Part shown: positions 34,279 through 47,818 of the stretch, piece by piece
Layout of the letters: each line of letters starts with the position of its first letter
Numbering within the stretch: the first letter of the stretch is position 1
From: Pohlia nutans
Taxonomy: Eukaryota > Streptophyta > Bryopsida > Bryales > Mniaceae
Direction: 5' to 3'
NCBI GenBank assembly: GCA_022496805.1
Contig: CM040093.1
Span: 932,501-996,500, forward strand
Length of the DNA: 64,000 bases
The notes under the pieces: generated by a model
What the model was told of the DNA's origin: nothing
Databases searched by the model: none
What the model saw: the letters and a program-made list of their open reading frames with translations, nothing else
Program-made: the position numbers and the translations under genes

Positions 34279-34482
34279 CGACCCGCGGTCGGGGCTGGCA
34301 CCATTACTGACGCGGCCAAAGGAGACATCCTAGAGGAACCCAGGGCGGAAGGGGCTCACCGGCCTTGACTACTAGGTCATCGCACCTCACATGTTAAAGG
34401 AGTGCTCCAAATCTTTGTATACAAAGGCTACTATTTATTGTCTACTACTTACTGTCTAGTATTTACTGTCCACTATTCACTA

Positions 34483-34698
34483 CACTAAATAGTATATTTA
34501 GTGTGAGATAATTATAACATTTGAAAATGTTATAGATTTTTACTCTCGACAAAAAAATTTACCAAAGACATTGATTCCAATACTATTGAAAGATCCCCAT
34601 CTTGACCAATATAGAGGGTAAAAAAATTGGTCAACAGTAAAAACTTACAACATGTTTATGTAAATTAGTGTATCTCACACTAAATATACTATTTAGTG
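34483..34698. mobile_element. CACTAAATA-terminus MITE, copy 1
   Basis: Ends 'CACTAAATAGTATATTTAGT' and its inverted counterpart 'ACTAAATATACTATTTAGTG', flanked by TA at 34481-34482 and 34699-34700. It is 216 bp. The terminus begins CACTA, but the TA flanks also allow a Tc1/mariner origin. Related copies are at 43773-44144 and 52515-52790. Confidence 0.75.
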
Positions 34699-34699
34699 T

Positions 34700-35135
34700 A
34701 GTTATTGTCTATTATTTACTAGTTGTAATATACTATTTACTATTTATTGCCTATTATTTATTGCTTATAGTATATGATTTATTATTTACGGTCTATTATT
34801 TATTATTTATTGTTTACCATCTACTCTTGAATGTATGTAGTATATACTATTTGTATTATATTAATACATTTATACTATTTTATTTATTACTTATTTATTT
34901 ATAATTATTTTTATTGTTTATTTCCTACTGTTACCAATAATTTTCTATTATTAATTTTTAATTTTCTACTGTTAATTTTTCTATTTTCTATTTAGTGTGT
35001 ATTGTTTATTGTTTATTGTAAACTGTGAAATATTTAATGTTTACTATTTACTATGTACTATTACAGTGCTTTAATGTTGGATGAATGAAAAACATACTTG
35101 TATGGGGTAATTGGTGCTCTCCTACTTTAGTAGTT
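34700..35135. repeat. TATTTA-rich low-complexity DNA
   Basis: Dense repetition of 'tatttattgcctattattta'-like sequence; the open frame at 34668-34904 is compositional. Confidence 0.7.
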
Positions 35136-35137
35136 GT

Positions 35138-35242
35138 AGTAAAATCTTGGTTACAATCAAACCCACGGAAACAAATAGGGAAGACTTAAAAGGTGACTTG
35201 TATATTGTCTAGATGTCTTAGATAAGGATTATTAGGGAAAAC
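35138..35242 (-). repeat. Inverted repeat arm, right
   Basis: Inverted partner of 33797-33903; see that entry. Possibly the termini of one element of about 1.45 kb. Confidence 0.65.
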
Positions 35243-37860
35243 TTAAGGTTATTTCACTTTATTTCATATTAGGAATGACAATTGGTTTATGGATAAGGGA
35301 TAAAAACTCTAACAACCTCTCCATGTCAGTACATGCAAATGTGACAGTCTCTCATCTCACTCTAATTTCCCAGTCAATAGTCTGGTAGTGAGTTCATTTT
35401 AATGGGACCAAGTGCGGTCCACAAACATAGGCACAGCCGTAGTCAATGGTCTTGCGTGAGTAACCCATTTTTGTCTCAATACCAAAGCCACGGGCACTTT
35501 GGGATGGTCAATAATCTTACATTGATTAATCATATTTAATGAAACTTGAAAGGTCCGTGCAGTTATCCTTTCCGGATTGTCCGTCTCCTTCAACTTAAAG
35601 TGATTTTAGTTATAATGTTTGACAATGGTCTTTCACCTAGCTTTGCTTAAAATAGTTATGCTCTCCTTCATTGTGTCAATAGGTCATCATCACTTATGCA
35701 CGTTAACATATCCTCACTTATTTCATAAACTTATATTGTTCATTCCTCAATCATTTCCTAAATCTATCTTATTCTTTTAATGTCATAACACCACACTCTT
35801 AGTTCTTAAAACACGAGAGCGTTTAATCACTTCCATCTTTCTTAATTGCAAGGAATGCGTGAGCACTTCAATTCATAAAGGTAAGAGTATTACAAATGAT
35901 TCTTAATTCCCTTAAGATTTGAATTGTTAATCCATACTCACCTCTTTCGCGAGCGGCACGTCCATTAAGCTTCACCGGGCCACAATGTCCCTTCGCAGTC
36001 AATCGTCGTACCGGGTAGACACTTCGCGTCCTATCAAAGGTTAGAGTAAAATACGTTCTCCTTATACGCTACCCAAACAATAGCCTCAATCTTAATTCGG
36101 TAAAACAATTTAGTATAGGGTCAATGCATTTACTCTATTGTGAGATCATGACCCCCAAGAAGGTCAGTATGCTTGTGCGCAGATAACTCATGATGTTGCC
36201 TTCAAATAGAATTGCCGCAATTATAAAGCAGCACAACATTAAGGTGAATGATTTACTTCAATTACATACTGATGAGACATAATTATTACAAAATAAGACT
36301 CTAGTAGGATAGTCGATTGACTGTAGTCTCAATACTTAAAGCATTTTCATATTCTCGCTTTCTGGGTTCATTAACTTTTTAGATTGATTTCTCTCAAACC
36401 CGTTCCCTATCCCCAATAGGCTATTGGAACATAATAGTTACTTCCATAAGGCCTAAGATGATAGCCTCATCTGCTTGGACAACTTGATTTCATTAACGGT
36501 AATGATCAACAAAATCTAAGGCTATTCTCTCAAACCAAACCTCTCACATACGATGGCCTCACCATCTCCCACCTTTCTGGGACACTCCTTGTAGATAATT
36601 CGGCAAGGCAATAACACGAAATGAAAATATTCTTGACTTCACTATTAAGACAAATTTGATAACTTATGGTCCCCACCTTACCATGTAGAAATTACAGAGA
36701 TAGATTCACAGATACGAAACTAAGCAGATTAAGATGATAGTCCCAGAAGTAGACTTAATTGACTTAAGTTAATCTCTTATTCTTTTAATGATCCTCGGCC
36801 TCATTAACCACACAATTCAGGCACTTAAGCAGATCACGATTATTGCGAGACAACCACAACATTGATTACTCACCAGACTTACAAACTGCAACAACACTCA
36901 ACCACAAGACAATCGACTGGAAGTATAAATCCAACTTTATCTTGTTACTGTTGTACGTTTAATTCCAATTATAATGCCTCGCACAACCAACCACATACAA
37001 ATATAATATCACAACACAGTCAAAACATAAAGTATATTCCAATACATGCACCCTGGAACTACAACAGATCTGCAACTTGTAGATAAAATAGTTTTAGATA
37101 ATAGAATCCAGACAATATAAATTTACCAAAAAGTAGGAGCAAAGTTCTTTTTTAGCTCTCAGCTCTTCCAACCTCAATCTCCCCTCTAATGCCTTTCTCC
37201 CAGCCTCTATATTCATGGAAAGCAGCTAAGAGCCTGTAACCACCTTAGCTGCCAACAGACTATGGCCTTCCCAACTATCTGTTCTAATCTCACTAGTCTA
37301 TGGCCCCTTCCTTACCAATCTAGTTAGATAATTTCCAGCTAAATAAATACTATATTCCTACCTTTCCAGTTTTGAGCAGATAAATTGAAAATTGACTACC
37401 ACAGTAGTTAATGAAGAAGGTGAGTCACATCTAGGTCTAGATCTAGCTAGAAGATCTATAAAACTAAACAAAGATAGAACATTCCTTCACGGACTTTTTG
37501 CATGACAATGAAGTGACACAACTCCCACACGTGTAAAATAAATGTCACGGAGCTCAAAACTCAAGCGCGGAGCTAAAAACTCCAACACAAAAGTTTTTCA
37601 TGTCATGGTCACATGTCAAAGGGACCCTCCTTCCTAGTAGTGATATGCCTCACTTGCCTTTAGAGGGCTATTTTTCCGGTGGTGCTTGTACGGTTCCCCT
37701 TGCAATTGATTTTGTTCAATTTGTACCAATTGTTTTTCAATATATAATTCTATGATACTTGCAATTTAATAATCTCATACTTTGTTCGCAAACGTCTTAG
37801 GGTGTCAATCAAAAGTCCTATGGGTTTTGTTCAAATTATTTCTCACCTTTATGGAATTAA
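35243..37860. other. Large unexplained stretch
   Basis: About 2.6 kb with no coding motif, no recognised repeat termini and no RNA gene. Codon-poor, with stops in all frames. A local GC-rich patch occurs at 35945-36030. Confidence 0.4.
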
Positions 37861-37865
37861 CAATG

Positions 37866-38125
37866 TTGGTAGGAAAGTCCTGAGTTCATTTTGCAATATG
37901 ACAATCCCAAAAGCAATGAGCAATGGTATTTGATTCAACCACCAAACATGACGCATTTGTCATCAATGTGAAATGCCACATATATAATGACTTTCCAAGA
38001 GTTGACAACAAACCCCTTTGTACATGAGAGCCTAGATTAATGCCCACAAAGAGAAAGGGGAGACTTTTTAGATGCACACAATGGATCCAACCAACCCCAA
38101 AAAGAGAGACAAGAAATTTGAGCAT
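37866..38125 (-). pseudogene. L1-type LINE zinc-knuckle (zf-RVT) fragment
   Basis: The minus strand reads a short region ending 'ESNTIAHCFWDCHIAK'. This fits the end of the plant zf-RVT domain downstream of LINE RTs (C..C..ET-x-x-HLF-x-x-C-x-x-A). The upstream RT is absent and the frame is short, so it is a relic. Confidence 0.5.
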
Positions 38126-40579
38126 CTTGGATAATTAACCAAGGCTACATCAAGAGCATAAATGTTCCATGAACTTTTACAAATGGCGATTGCATAGAAA
38201 AAGGTTGTTTGTCATATGCATAATTCGGGATAATTATCTACTTGGTGTGAGGGGTAAGTTACATAAAGTTTCAAAAAAATAGACCATATGCCTAAAGTAC
38301 ACCTAGCTAAGGCAAGGCCAAAGGCTGAGAGTCTTGTTGGATACATTCAAATGTTATTATATTATATTGTTGAGCCTCCTCCTTTACTGCAGGTACAAAA
38401 GTAAGGAATTCAAAGTCTCAAGATATCCAACAATCTTCTTACACCACTACTCATAATGGACCTATACATGCCCTCACACTCTACTAACCTCCCACTCATC
38501 AAAGATCAAATTAATATCCTCAACAAAAACCACCTAGCACACAAAGTACTCTAAGTGGACGACTTCAATAGGGACATCCTCCTACTCGGACGCGTACATG
38601 ATGACAACTCCCAAACCCCCCACCAAGAAGATAGGGATTGGGCACATTTCATGCAAAGCCTAGCCCTCCACCATGTCCACAACAGTGAAACCTTCTTAAG
38701 ACAAGGTCGTTCAACTACACCACCACAAGCCTTATAGATAGCTTCTTTATCAACATCCCATTGCACATCTTGCCAAAATGCCAAACTCCAAACAGTCCAA
38801 ACCAAAACTCATACCACTATCTAGTTAGCATAGCACTCAACACCTAGTTCAAAAATCACACCAAGCACCCAAATACCACCCAAAAATTTACCTACTCAAT
38901 CCCACTAGAAAACATTATAAACACTCCTCATTAAGTTCCAAGAAGCCACCAACCTAGATCACAATTACTTATGGAAGCCCAACGAAACACATCAATGATC
39001 CCCAACAAATGAGAGATAACCCAAGATAAATTCTTAGAAATCCATGAACACAATCAATTTATGCATTAGGAAACATACTTAAACAAAGGAATCCCCCTTT
39101 CCCTACTACTCCATGTTTGCCAACAAGGCAATCTCCCTCTTCCCCCCCAAAATAAAATGAAAAATAAAAAATAAAAACAAAAAACAACAACAACAACAAC
39201 AACAACTTGGAAGCGACACCTAAAAACATATCATTGAATACGGAAATTCATACACATAACCCATATCCAACTGTATTCCTTTTAGATCACTCATCCAACC
39301 GTCCAACAACTACAAACCCTAACAAATGTCATTATACCACCTTTCTCGCAACTCAACACAACAATCCAACAATGGGTTGCTGAACTTGCAACCACATGAT
39401 GGATTTCTTTGAATAAAAACCCACAACATTGCCTCTAAACATATAGACATAAAGCGTAAAAAACCATCACCAAATATAAATCCAGAGTAAACCACAAACC
39501 AAAACAATACACAATTTTTTTTCAAACCCACCACCAACGCACCTCTAGACTCTCTCAAAGACACAAATAACAACATCCTCACACACCCCTAAGACTTAGC
39601 CTATGAAATATGGCTATCACAACAAATCTCCTTCCAAAGACAAGCCACAATATGCGATGACCCAACCAACGACCTCCCAACATGCCTCTATACAATCCAA
39701 AAATAATCATAACACGGCCTAGATGGCTTCATCCTTGAGGCAAGAGGCCCAAAAAATACCACCATATACCGTAGCACCATAGTTGGTTTGTGCAAAAATA
39801 ATTCCCAAATAAAAAACCAAAATAACCGAAAATTATGAACCCAATCAAACGAATAAGTGAAAAATTATATCAGGAAAAAAACAAATTAATGGAAATTTTG
39901 GACTCTTCTAAGCTCCAACCACATCAACATGCCATAAGAGGTTGCATGCTTATGTGTCAATGGCTCGGCGCCCTACTCACTCAAAGCAACAAACTCTCTT
40001 TCTATATACATCTCCCTCTCCTCCTTGCTAATAAGGATAAAAGCAAAATCAACTTGTCATTGTGTTGGTGCCATTTTTAACACTCTTCTCACACATGTCA
40101 AAGTGCAAATACATACAAAAGCCTAACACATACATTGTGCAGAGATAAACAAGAGCCTTACTAAGTAAGGGAAAGGTGGATATTTAGGTTTAAGGCCAAG
40201 AACCCACCACAATTGAATGAAAAAAATAACAACCTACATCCAGTTATGTTGGAACTTACCAAAAAAACGAATTATTATTTTAAAATCATATGCCTAACAA
40301 AATTTCATAAATTATATTTTTAGTTGAATAACCTTTTTTTCAGAAATAAATAAATATTCGTTTCGAGGTGCACGACCCAACTATGGTGCTATTGCATAAG
40401 AATTTCACAAGAGTATACTTTGGCAACATTGTCAAAAAAAAACTAGCAAGAGGAAGAGCATGATCCCCCATAATATCCCCAATGAAATCCTCAAAGGATT
40501 ACCTACCACCTTGTATGACATGCTATTCTTAATCTTCCAACAAAGCTATCTCCAAAAGAACATCTCAAGTTACTAGAAA

Positions 40580-41160
40580 TACGGTAAGACCATTCTACTC
40601 CACAAAAAGATGACCCCCTGGTACTCAATAACTATAGATCCATGGGATTAGTCAACACCAATTACAAACTATATACTAGCAACCCTTACTACATTTCTTA
40701 CAAACTATGGTGAAAATACAATATACTATACTCTAGTCAAGAAGGATTTAGACCACAAAGAATACTCCAAAATAAATACAAATAATCATTGCCGCACTTG
40801 AAAATGCCAAACTTACAAATAATGACGTCTATCTCACATACATAGACTTTCGAAACGCCTTTGGCTTCATCATGCAAGACTACTTGCTCTAATGAAAGAC
40901 CTAGGTTACCCAAAGACATTATGGAGCTTATTGGTAACATCTACACAAATTCTACCACCTCCTTCCAGTGCAACCACTTTAGTGCTACCCCACCAATTCA
41001 AATTAGTAGAGGTACAATACAATGGGATACACTTAGCCCATATGTTCTTCATCATCTTTCTAAACCCACTCCTAACATGATTGGGAAAAGGAGAATATCG
41101 AATATCACTTTAACATCTCTATAACCACATGTAATACCACACTTATGCTGACGATTTAGC
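40580..41160 (+). pseudogene. LINE reverse transcriptase remnant (copy 2)
   Basis: An NYRS-type block ('NNYRSMGLVNTNYKLYT') near 40628 is followed by 'YIDFRNAFG' at about 40840, 'RGTIQWDTLSP' at about 41010 and 'YADDLAIT' at about 41145. These are the conserved RT motifs in correct order and spacing. Stops and shifts separate them. Confidence 0.8.
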
Positions 41161-42808
41161 CATCACCATGAACAATCTACCAAACATACAAGCACAAGTT
41201 AGCACTACAAAATTTCTCAAAATGGGCATACCTATATCCAAACCTAACCAAATGCACCATCATAGGCAACCCTAATAAAAGGAGACTTAAACCAATAGTA
41301 TTCAAACCATACATACAAGCCCAAAACATCATGTTGAAGAATAAGCTCTTCCCACCTAACTCAAAACAAAGCTTACACATACCTAGGTTTACACGTTGTC
41401 CCTTTACTCAAATGGAAATTACAGTTAAACATAATGATGGAAAAAAGCAATGCAAACAACTTATGACATCACCAATGACCATTAAACAAAAAATACACAT
41501 ATGGAATACCATCGCCAAACCAAGGATAGCCTATGCATATTATGCGGTCCTCTTTCCGAACTTGATATTTGAAAATTTGACAAAGTCCTTAGTAAACTCA
41601 CTAAAGAAATATGCAACATCCCCAAAAGCACGATAAATATCCTTACCAACCTTTCCACCAATGACTTCAACATCAACATACTACCAGCTAAATACACTGC
41701 ATAGGCAAACAATTAGGACTCACACTCAACTACCTGTGGAAATTAGGGCTAATCTACCAAGAATTAGCCAAACACATCACCGCCAAATTTGGAGGATCAC
41801 AATACATTCTTGAACTCCGTTACTAAGCATGCTCTAGATCACCATCGCTCACACCATGTATTTGTTAGAAAGAAATTTTAAAATATACATAAATACCACC
41901 AATAAATAAATACCAATAAAAAAACCCCGTTGACCTCGCATGGAAACACGCACCACAATACGACCTGCTCTCCAAAGACCAAAAACAACAAGCCGCTAAA
42001 TACATCAATAAACTCGATATGTATAGCATAACCACTCACCCAAATCCAAACCCCAACCACTGAACACGTCCTATCACCACAAAAAATTCAAGATAAAATT
42101 TAAAGCGCTACAAAAAATAATCAAAGAAGCCCTACAACAAGTTATAATGTTATTTCCACCCCCTACACACTCACCAACAACACCCCCACCAAGCAAACAA
42201 GTATTTGTTCTACACACAAATAATGATAACCAATGCATTGGTAAGGGGGGAGGGGAAAAAATAAAAAATAAAACAAAATAAAATAAAATCTTGTCACTAA
42301 CACAAAACCACCTCCCACAAGGACAAATGGGGAGCCCAAACCATCAAAAAGTCTTACCTATGCCAATGAAAAACAACGTCAAATCACTGTTCAGTGGATA
42401 AAAGAGACTCAACTAATTCACACGGACAACATTGCCTTAGATCACAACCCACCCCTACTTCACACATTTACACAAGACATCTACCATAAAAACACCTTAA
42501 CCACCTATGAATCATGCATCAACTTCTCCCAATCCAAAATACTGGTGCTTCATCCGACCCCCATTGAAACCATGCATTTAACCTTGAACATCAAGGAATG
42601 TAGTAAGGTCAAAGACATCCATGCATCTCAACCCACCATCCAAATCCAAGGACCAAGCGCATACGTAGTTGACCACACAAGAACACACGTCACCTTCATC
42701 CCCCTCACAAGACTCCAATGGTTGTGGGAAATGTTCACAGAAAATAGAACACATCACATGGCATACTTCCTCCAACCACCCCCACAATGCTTCACCACCA
42801 AAATACTC

Positions 42809-42811
42809 TAG
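42809..42811 (+). other. Conserved in-frame TAG followed by CTA (copy 2)
   Basis: Homologous to the TAG at 24855-24857 of copy 1. Alignable residues continue in the same frame on both sides. Confidence 0.6.
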
Positions 42812-43208
42812 CTAACTCAACACTATGTCACAATCCTACCAAAGAAAACACCCCAAAATATGGAACCCCAACAACATCCACCAAACACTCTGCCCATCTA
42901 CAACAAACCTACTCATTGAAGGTTACCAAGTTATACAATCATATTACTCTTCACCCTTTGTTTGCCCAATACATCTCGCCACACAACCATGACCTAAATT
43001 TTGGCTCATCCGGACTAGTGAAATCCTCTAAATGAATGGGTGTGAGAATAGCCCACCCACTAGACCAAACATCCACTACATAAGCTATCTAGTGGACAAA
43101 AACGACCACCATAGAAGACTCCTCTTTCACAACCATAATCATATGCAACCACGACACCCCAAAAATCCCAATAGCACACAAAGATTTGCACATAATCCTT
43201 ACCATCCT

Positions 43209-43222
43209 CCCCCCCCCCCCCC
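43209..43222. repeat. Poly-C run in LINE copy 2
   Basis: Fourteen C bases; one cause of frame loss in this copy. Copy 1 has a separate homopolymer at a different site. Confidence 0.9.
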
Positions 43223-43772
43223 AAACACCATAGAATACAACCCCACAACCGAATGGCCCAATTACCTACACCATCATGAAAAGCAATACACTTCAATCCC
43301 AAGCATCCACAACCAAAGAACCCATGTAGGAAACCAACAACTAGCCCAAAACCTCACATCTAACATCTTGGAATCTTACAGCATCCATGTGAAACCAACC
43401 ATGTACAACACACACCCATAGAATGCAAAGTCAAATTTACAAAAGATGCAAACAACCCCCAGACACAACCTCCGTATGCCTATATGCATATACACATACT
43501 GCTCCTTCATACCCCCGGACGATCATAGCAAATGCATTATTGCCGGTTCAGGAGTCTATAGCCCAAACAATGACCTCCGCATTGTTGATAAACTCTTTGG
43601 ACTACCAAACATGTATACAATGTGCAAAGCCATACGCCCTATTCATTGGCCTCATTGCCACAAAAGATCAATTGCAGGATACCTTCATGTTTACCGACAA
43701 CCTCAAAAACATATGCCTATGTAATAAACACATCTGCCACCCCTCATCCCAACACAACACCCATATAACCTG

Positions 43773-44144
43773 CACTAATTATGATATTTAGTGTCCTCAA
43801 TTCTAATTGTCTTGCTCACCAATGATTGTAAATCGCGGTATTGTGTAACCAACACTATATGGGAACTCAACATCATTTGTGATTCCTTGTAATTTTTTTG
43901 GAGGTCTATAGATTTATAGTGTTGCAAATATTGTCAATAACCAAGTGATTTTTCATCCAAATTTCAATCATCCTTGACAATATTCATCACAAGTTGCTAA
44001 CAAGAGAAAATAGGGTTTTTGGTGCATGGATGAACTCATCCATCATCCATGACAATATTTGTTCACTTATTGATAAGAAGTGTCATTCAAAAAGTTGCCA
44101 TAGTGACATTAAGTACCATATGACATTAAATATCATATTTAGTG
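43773..44144. mobile_element. CACTAAATA-terminus MITE, copy 2, nested in the LINE RNase H region
   Basis: The left end 'CACTAATTATGATATTTAGT' is mirrored by the right end 'ATTAAATATCATATTTAGTG'. RNase H homology to copy 1 stops at about 43772 and resumes at about 44147, so the 372-bp segment is an insertion. The flanks are TG and TA, so the target duplication is decayed or absent. Confidence 0.75.
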
Positions 44145-45640
44145 TACTTATCTTAGCCATAGTCCACCAAATCCTATGGACCAAATACAACATGATAGTA
44201 CAAAAAGTCAAGATGCACATTAGAATTTTGGGCAATGAAATTGCTGACCAACTAGCAATCGAAGGAACCACCGGCAATAAAATTGTTCATATAGCACACA
44301 CCATACATTATTGGCTCAACATAATCATGACAGGCGAACGCCAAGGTGAAATTTGTAACCTCCAAACATACATAAATAAATGTCACCACAAACATGAACT
44401 AAGAACCACATAAACTAAATTCACGTACATAGACAACGAGCATATTCATCAAAGTCATAGAAATCCCCATGCATATCCGATGCAAAAATCACACAAACCT
44501 TAAAGTTTTGATATGCCCAATATATGTAAAACTATTGGAAAAAATGTCTTCTAACCACTAACACACCCCAACCCAAATTGCACGCTTTATCTGAACCACA
44601 TAATCGACACATGCCCCACACCTACTCTCTACTTGTACTCACGCACACATTAAAGGTCTCTGCATAGCCCGACATAACAATGATGTTTACCAAATAGTTC
44701 ACACACTCCAATCCAACAAACATATCAGATGCTACACCCTCGCAAATGCCGGCAACCGACACACCCAACCCCAAGACAACACAACCCCAAATTGGTTAAT
44801 ACAATGCACATGCCTCCCCAACATATGCACATGTATGGCCCAATTGCTACCGGACACCCTATGGATCCTAGGAGCCCCCATGGATAGCTATGCACCCATC
44901 CCCCCATACCCATCAAACACCATACAATTCAGAGAATTCACATTATGTCACAAGAGATTCCCCAATAACTCCATGAGAGAAAAGTCCAATAAGTACGACC
45001 CCCATATCACCATCACAACATGAGTATGTGGCGCCCTCTCCAAACGATCACTAGATGTTCCAAAAAACCTCGACATACCCCCACAAGAAGTCAAAAAGCT
45101 CAAGAAATACTTACATCAAATAGCCATAAAATACCTCGCATGTACCTTTATATCATTATTCAGCCATGTGGGTCGGTTCCATGACCCTAGAATATGTCAA
45201 TTACATTCAATGGGCCCCTCGAACAAAGTGGGAATATTTGTGGACATTTCATACGTTCAAGCTAAACTTGGAATTTTGGGTGGAGTTATACTCCGGGCAC
45301 TATGCGCATGAATTACTGTTCATCCCAATAATATTAGCACAAAACACTAATTCATCCCAATATTTATTCTCTAGAATTATTATTCATAGCAACACTATCA
45401 TTGAAAATATTGGCACTGTCCACAATATTCTTACTATTCAACCCGATACTATTGATTATTTGTACGGTCGTCAATTTCTTCCCGTGAATGTACAATAGGG
45501 GAGGCCCATGTCAACCTCTAAATATAGAATGAAAGACAACCATACGGTTGTCTATGTTACGTCATCCTAAACAAAGAAAACTCAACAACAACCAACCTCC
45601 AACCAATCCACTTTCATAATCTCACTCAATTAAGGCAAAG

Positions 45641-46391
45641 ATTAAACACCCCCCTACGAACTTTTGGGGGTGTTAGATCCGGGCGGGGGCAGCCCTCCCC
45701 GAATTTTTTTGAACCCGACCAAAAATTGTTGCCCACCCCGCCCAACTTCGAAAAAAAACATTGCCCTTGCATTCCTGAAGGCCGCTTGATTACAAATCCC
45801 ACATTGGGTGCACTTCACCTTCAAGGTCCAAAATCCAATATATATGTTCACTTCCGTTGAAGAAATAAGCGATTGATTGGGATTTCATTTTCAAAGTGAA
45901 ATCGTCAATAAAGCATGTAATTGACTTGGAAGTCAAAATATTACAAAACCCTCACTAGCACTGAGGTTATAATTTCTGTGACTTACAATTTGAAATTATC
46001 TTTGTCATTCTAAAATGACACTTAAATTAGTGTGCTGATTTTATAATATTTTAGGTAATATCATCAACTTTCACATGTATTCATATGCAATCAAACTAAG
46101 TAAGTGTGATTGAATGTAATCAAGTCTAACTAATCTTGATTTATCCTAATTAATCCCAAATAAAATCAAAAAGTATACTTACAAAATTAACTAAACATGA
46201 TTAATTATAAAATATACTTACTGTGATTTATTAATTTATGGAATTAATTCCAGTGAATTGATTCAATTCAATTAATGAATGCATATGAATACGTGTGAAA
46301 GTAGACGACATTACCTAAAATATTATAAAATATACATATCAAATCAGCACACTAATTTAAGTGTCATTTTAGAATGACAAAGATAATTTCA
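45641..46391. mobile_element. Long-arm foldback element, copy C (right arm truncated)
   Basis: The left arm shares 'cccttgcattcctgaaggcc', 'cttggaagtcaaaatattac' and 'actgaggttataatt' with copies A and B. The inverted right arm stops at 'gaatgacaaagataatttca' (46391), about 350 bases short of the expected end. Confidence 0.75.
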
Positions 46392-47777
46392 CACCCCAAA
46401 TCGAGTCAATGTTTTTAAGGTCATCTTGGTAGGCGACGTCCAAGACCTTTTCCAAGTCTGAGAGAGTACGTTTCCACTCGATTGTTGAAGCATGTAGCAA
46501 CTAATGTTTACCATTCTTTCTCACCACTCTTGAATAATTGTAACGATTAAACAACACCAATATTTTTTTCCCAAAGGAAATGAACATAATATCCTGTCTT
46601 GGAAGTTAATGAAAACATTCAAGAGTGTATCATTGGTCTACTCTCTTATACGCATGGGGGATGTACACTTAGTGGAACTAGAAAATGAGTTACTTGTGTT
46701 GTCTCTAAACTAATATCCCTATATATCTATATCTATATCTATATTTATATATATCTACATATATCTACTTATATCTATGTATATCTACTTATATCTATAT
46801 ATATCTACTTATATCTATATATATCTACTTATATCTATATATATCTAGATATATAACTAAAATTTTCCTTGCATATATATTTTAAATGAATTAATTCAAT
46901 ATTTTAAAGCAATGTGCATTTCACATCCCCTATCCTTAAATTATGATACCCTTCTTGTGCACCCATGTTGGTAGGTATATATGGTCAATATCGTGTGCAC
47001 ACCCCAAATCATGGATAGGCTGAAAATTATGAAGATGACTTGACATACTAAGGTGCTTTGTGAATTTAGTTGCTCATGCTTAGGTACCTTATACTTCTTG
47101 GGGTTGTGTGGTTCCACCATGGTGTACCCTAAAGAGTTCTAAAACTCTCTTTTTGGGGTCCCAATTGCCTTTTTGCTTTTGAACAACATAACATTCAACA
47201 AACTTGTTTCATTTGCCCCAAAATAGAAAAAAAACCCAATCATCTAAATGAAAATGTAAAATAACCTTACCATCTAATAAGAAACACTACTTTGATGTGC
47301 TCCAATTTGAAACATCCAAAGGTAGTGAGGTAATTTTCATAATGTTGCTCATATACTATATATTACGATTGTTATTTGCAAATTGTAAAACTCATAAATC
47401 ATGCCCATAAATAATAAATAACTAACGTCGGGCAATCCTACGTGTGAATTTGAGCCCGTTGGCCCTACCTAGTTAGATAGTTAGTTGATTACTTATTTAG
47501 TTTTCCCCTTTCCCCCTCTCGGCAAGTAGAGAGAAGATTTCACAGCATGGGTACCTCTCCACTATCACCCTATAGTTAAGGATCATCTCGGACCAAAATC
47601 ATGCCCATAAGAAGTGGAATTGGAGGAAACTTTAAATTCTAGTGATTGAGTATTTTTATTAATGTTCATCAAACATGCAAGACATTTTGAGACATTTCAA
47701 TTTTATTATTTAAGATATTATGAATTCGACTGTGTATTGCTTTGCCTTACGAATACTCTATTTTATTTTTATTCATT

Positions 47778-47818
<41 letters not shown>

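Larger units (their letters stand above)
38440..45200 (+). mobile_element. RandI/Dualen-like LINE, decayed long copy 2
   Basis: Domains appear in order but are broken by stops and frameshifts. An AP endonuclease comes first (about 38557-38850), with 'DFNRDILLLGR' and an NSDH-like 'NSYHYLVSIAL'. The RT follows (about 40580-41160), with 'YIDFRNAFG', 'ISRGTIQWDTLSPYVL' and 'TYADDLAIT'. The linker homologous to copy 1 (42545-42811) includes 'TRLQWLWEMF'. After the TAG comes a methyltransferase-like trace with 'NFGSSG' and 'AHPLDQ' (about 42900-43080). RNase H is split by a MITE: 'GSGVYSPNN' at about 43545, then 'RILGNEIADQLAIEG' at about 44220-44270. The C-terminal zinc/RLE region lies at about 44790-45020, with 'CTCLPNICTC', 'LPDTLWILG' and 'IQFREFT'. 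The 5' end may lie further upstream, and the interval 38900-40550 is poorly explained. This is an old insertion compared with copy 1. Confidence 0.8.

Noticed and set aside
34668..34904. 78-codon Tyr/Leu-rich frame as a membrane protein.
   Set aside because: It is a direct translation of TATTTA low-complexity DNA.
43423..43791. 122-codon frame in LINE copy 2 as an independent gene.
   Set aside because: It overlaps the decayed RNase H frame, whose homology to copy 1 (GVYSPNN) is in another reading frame.
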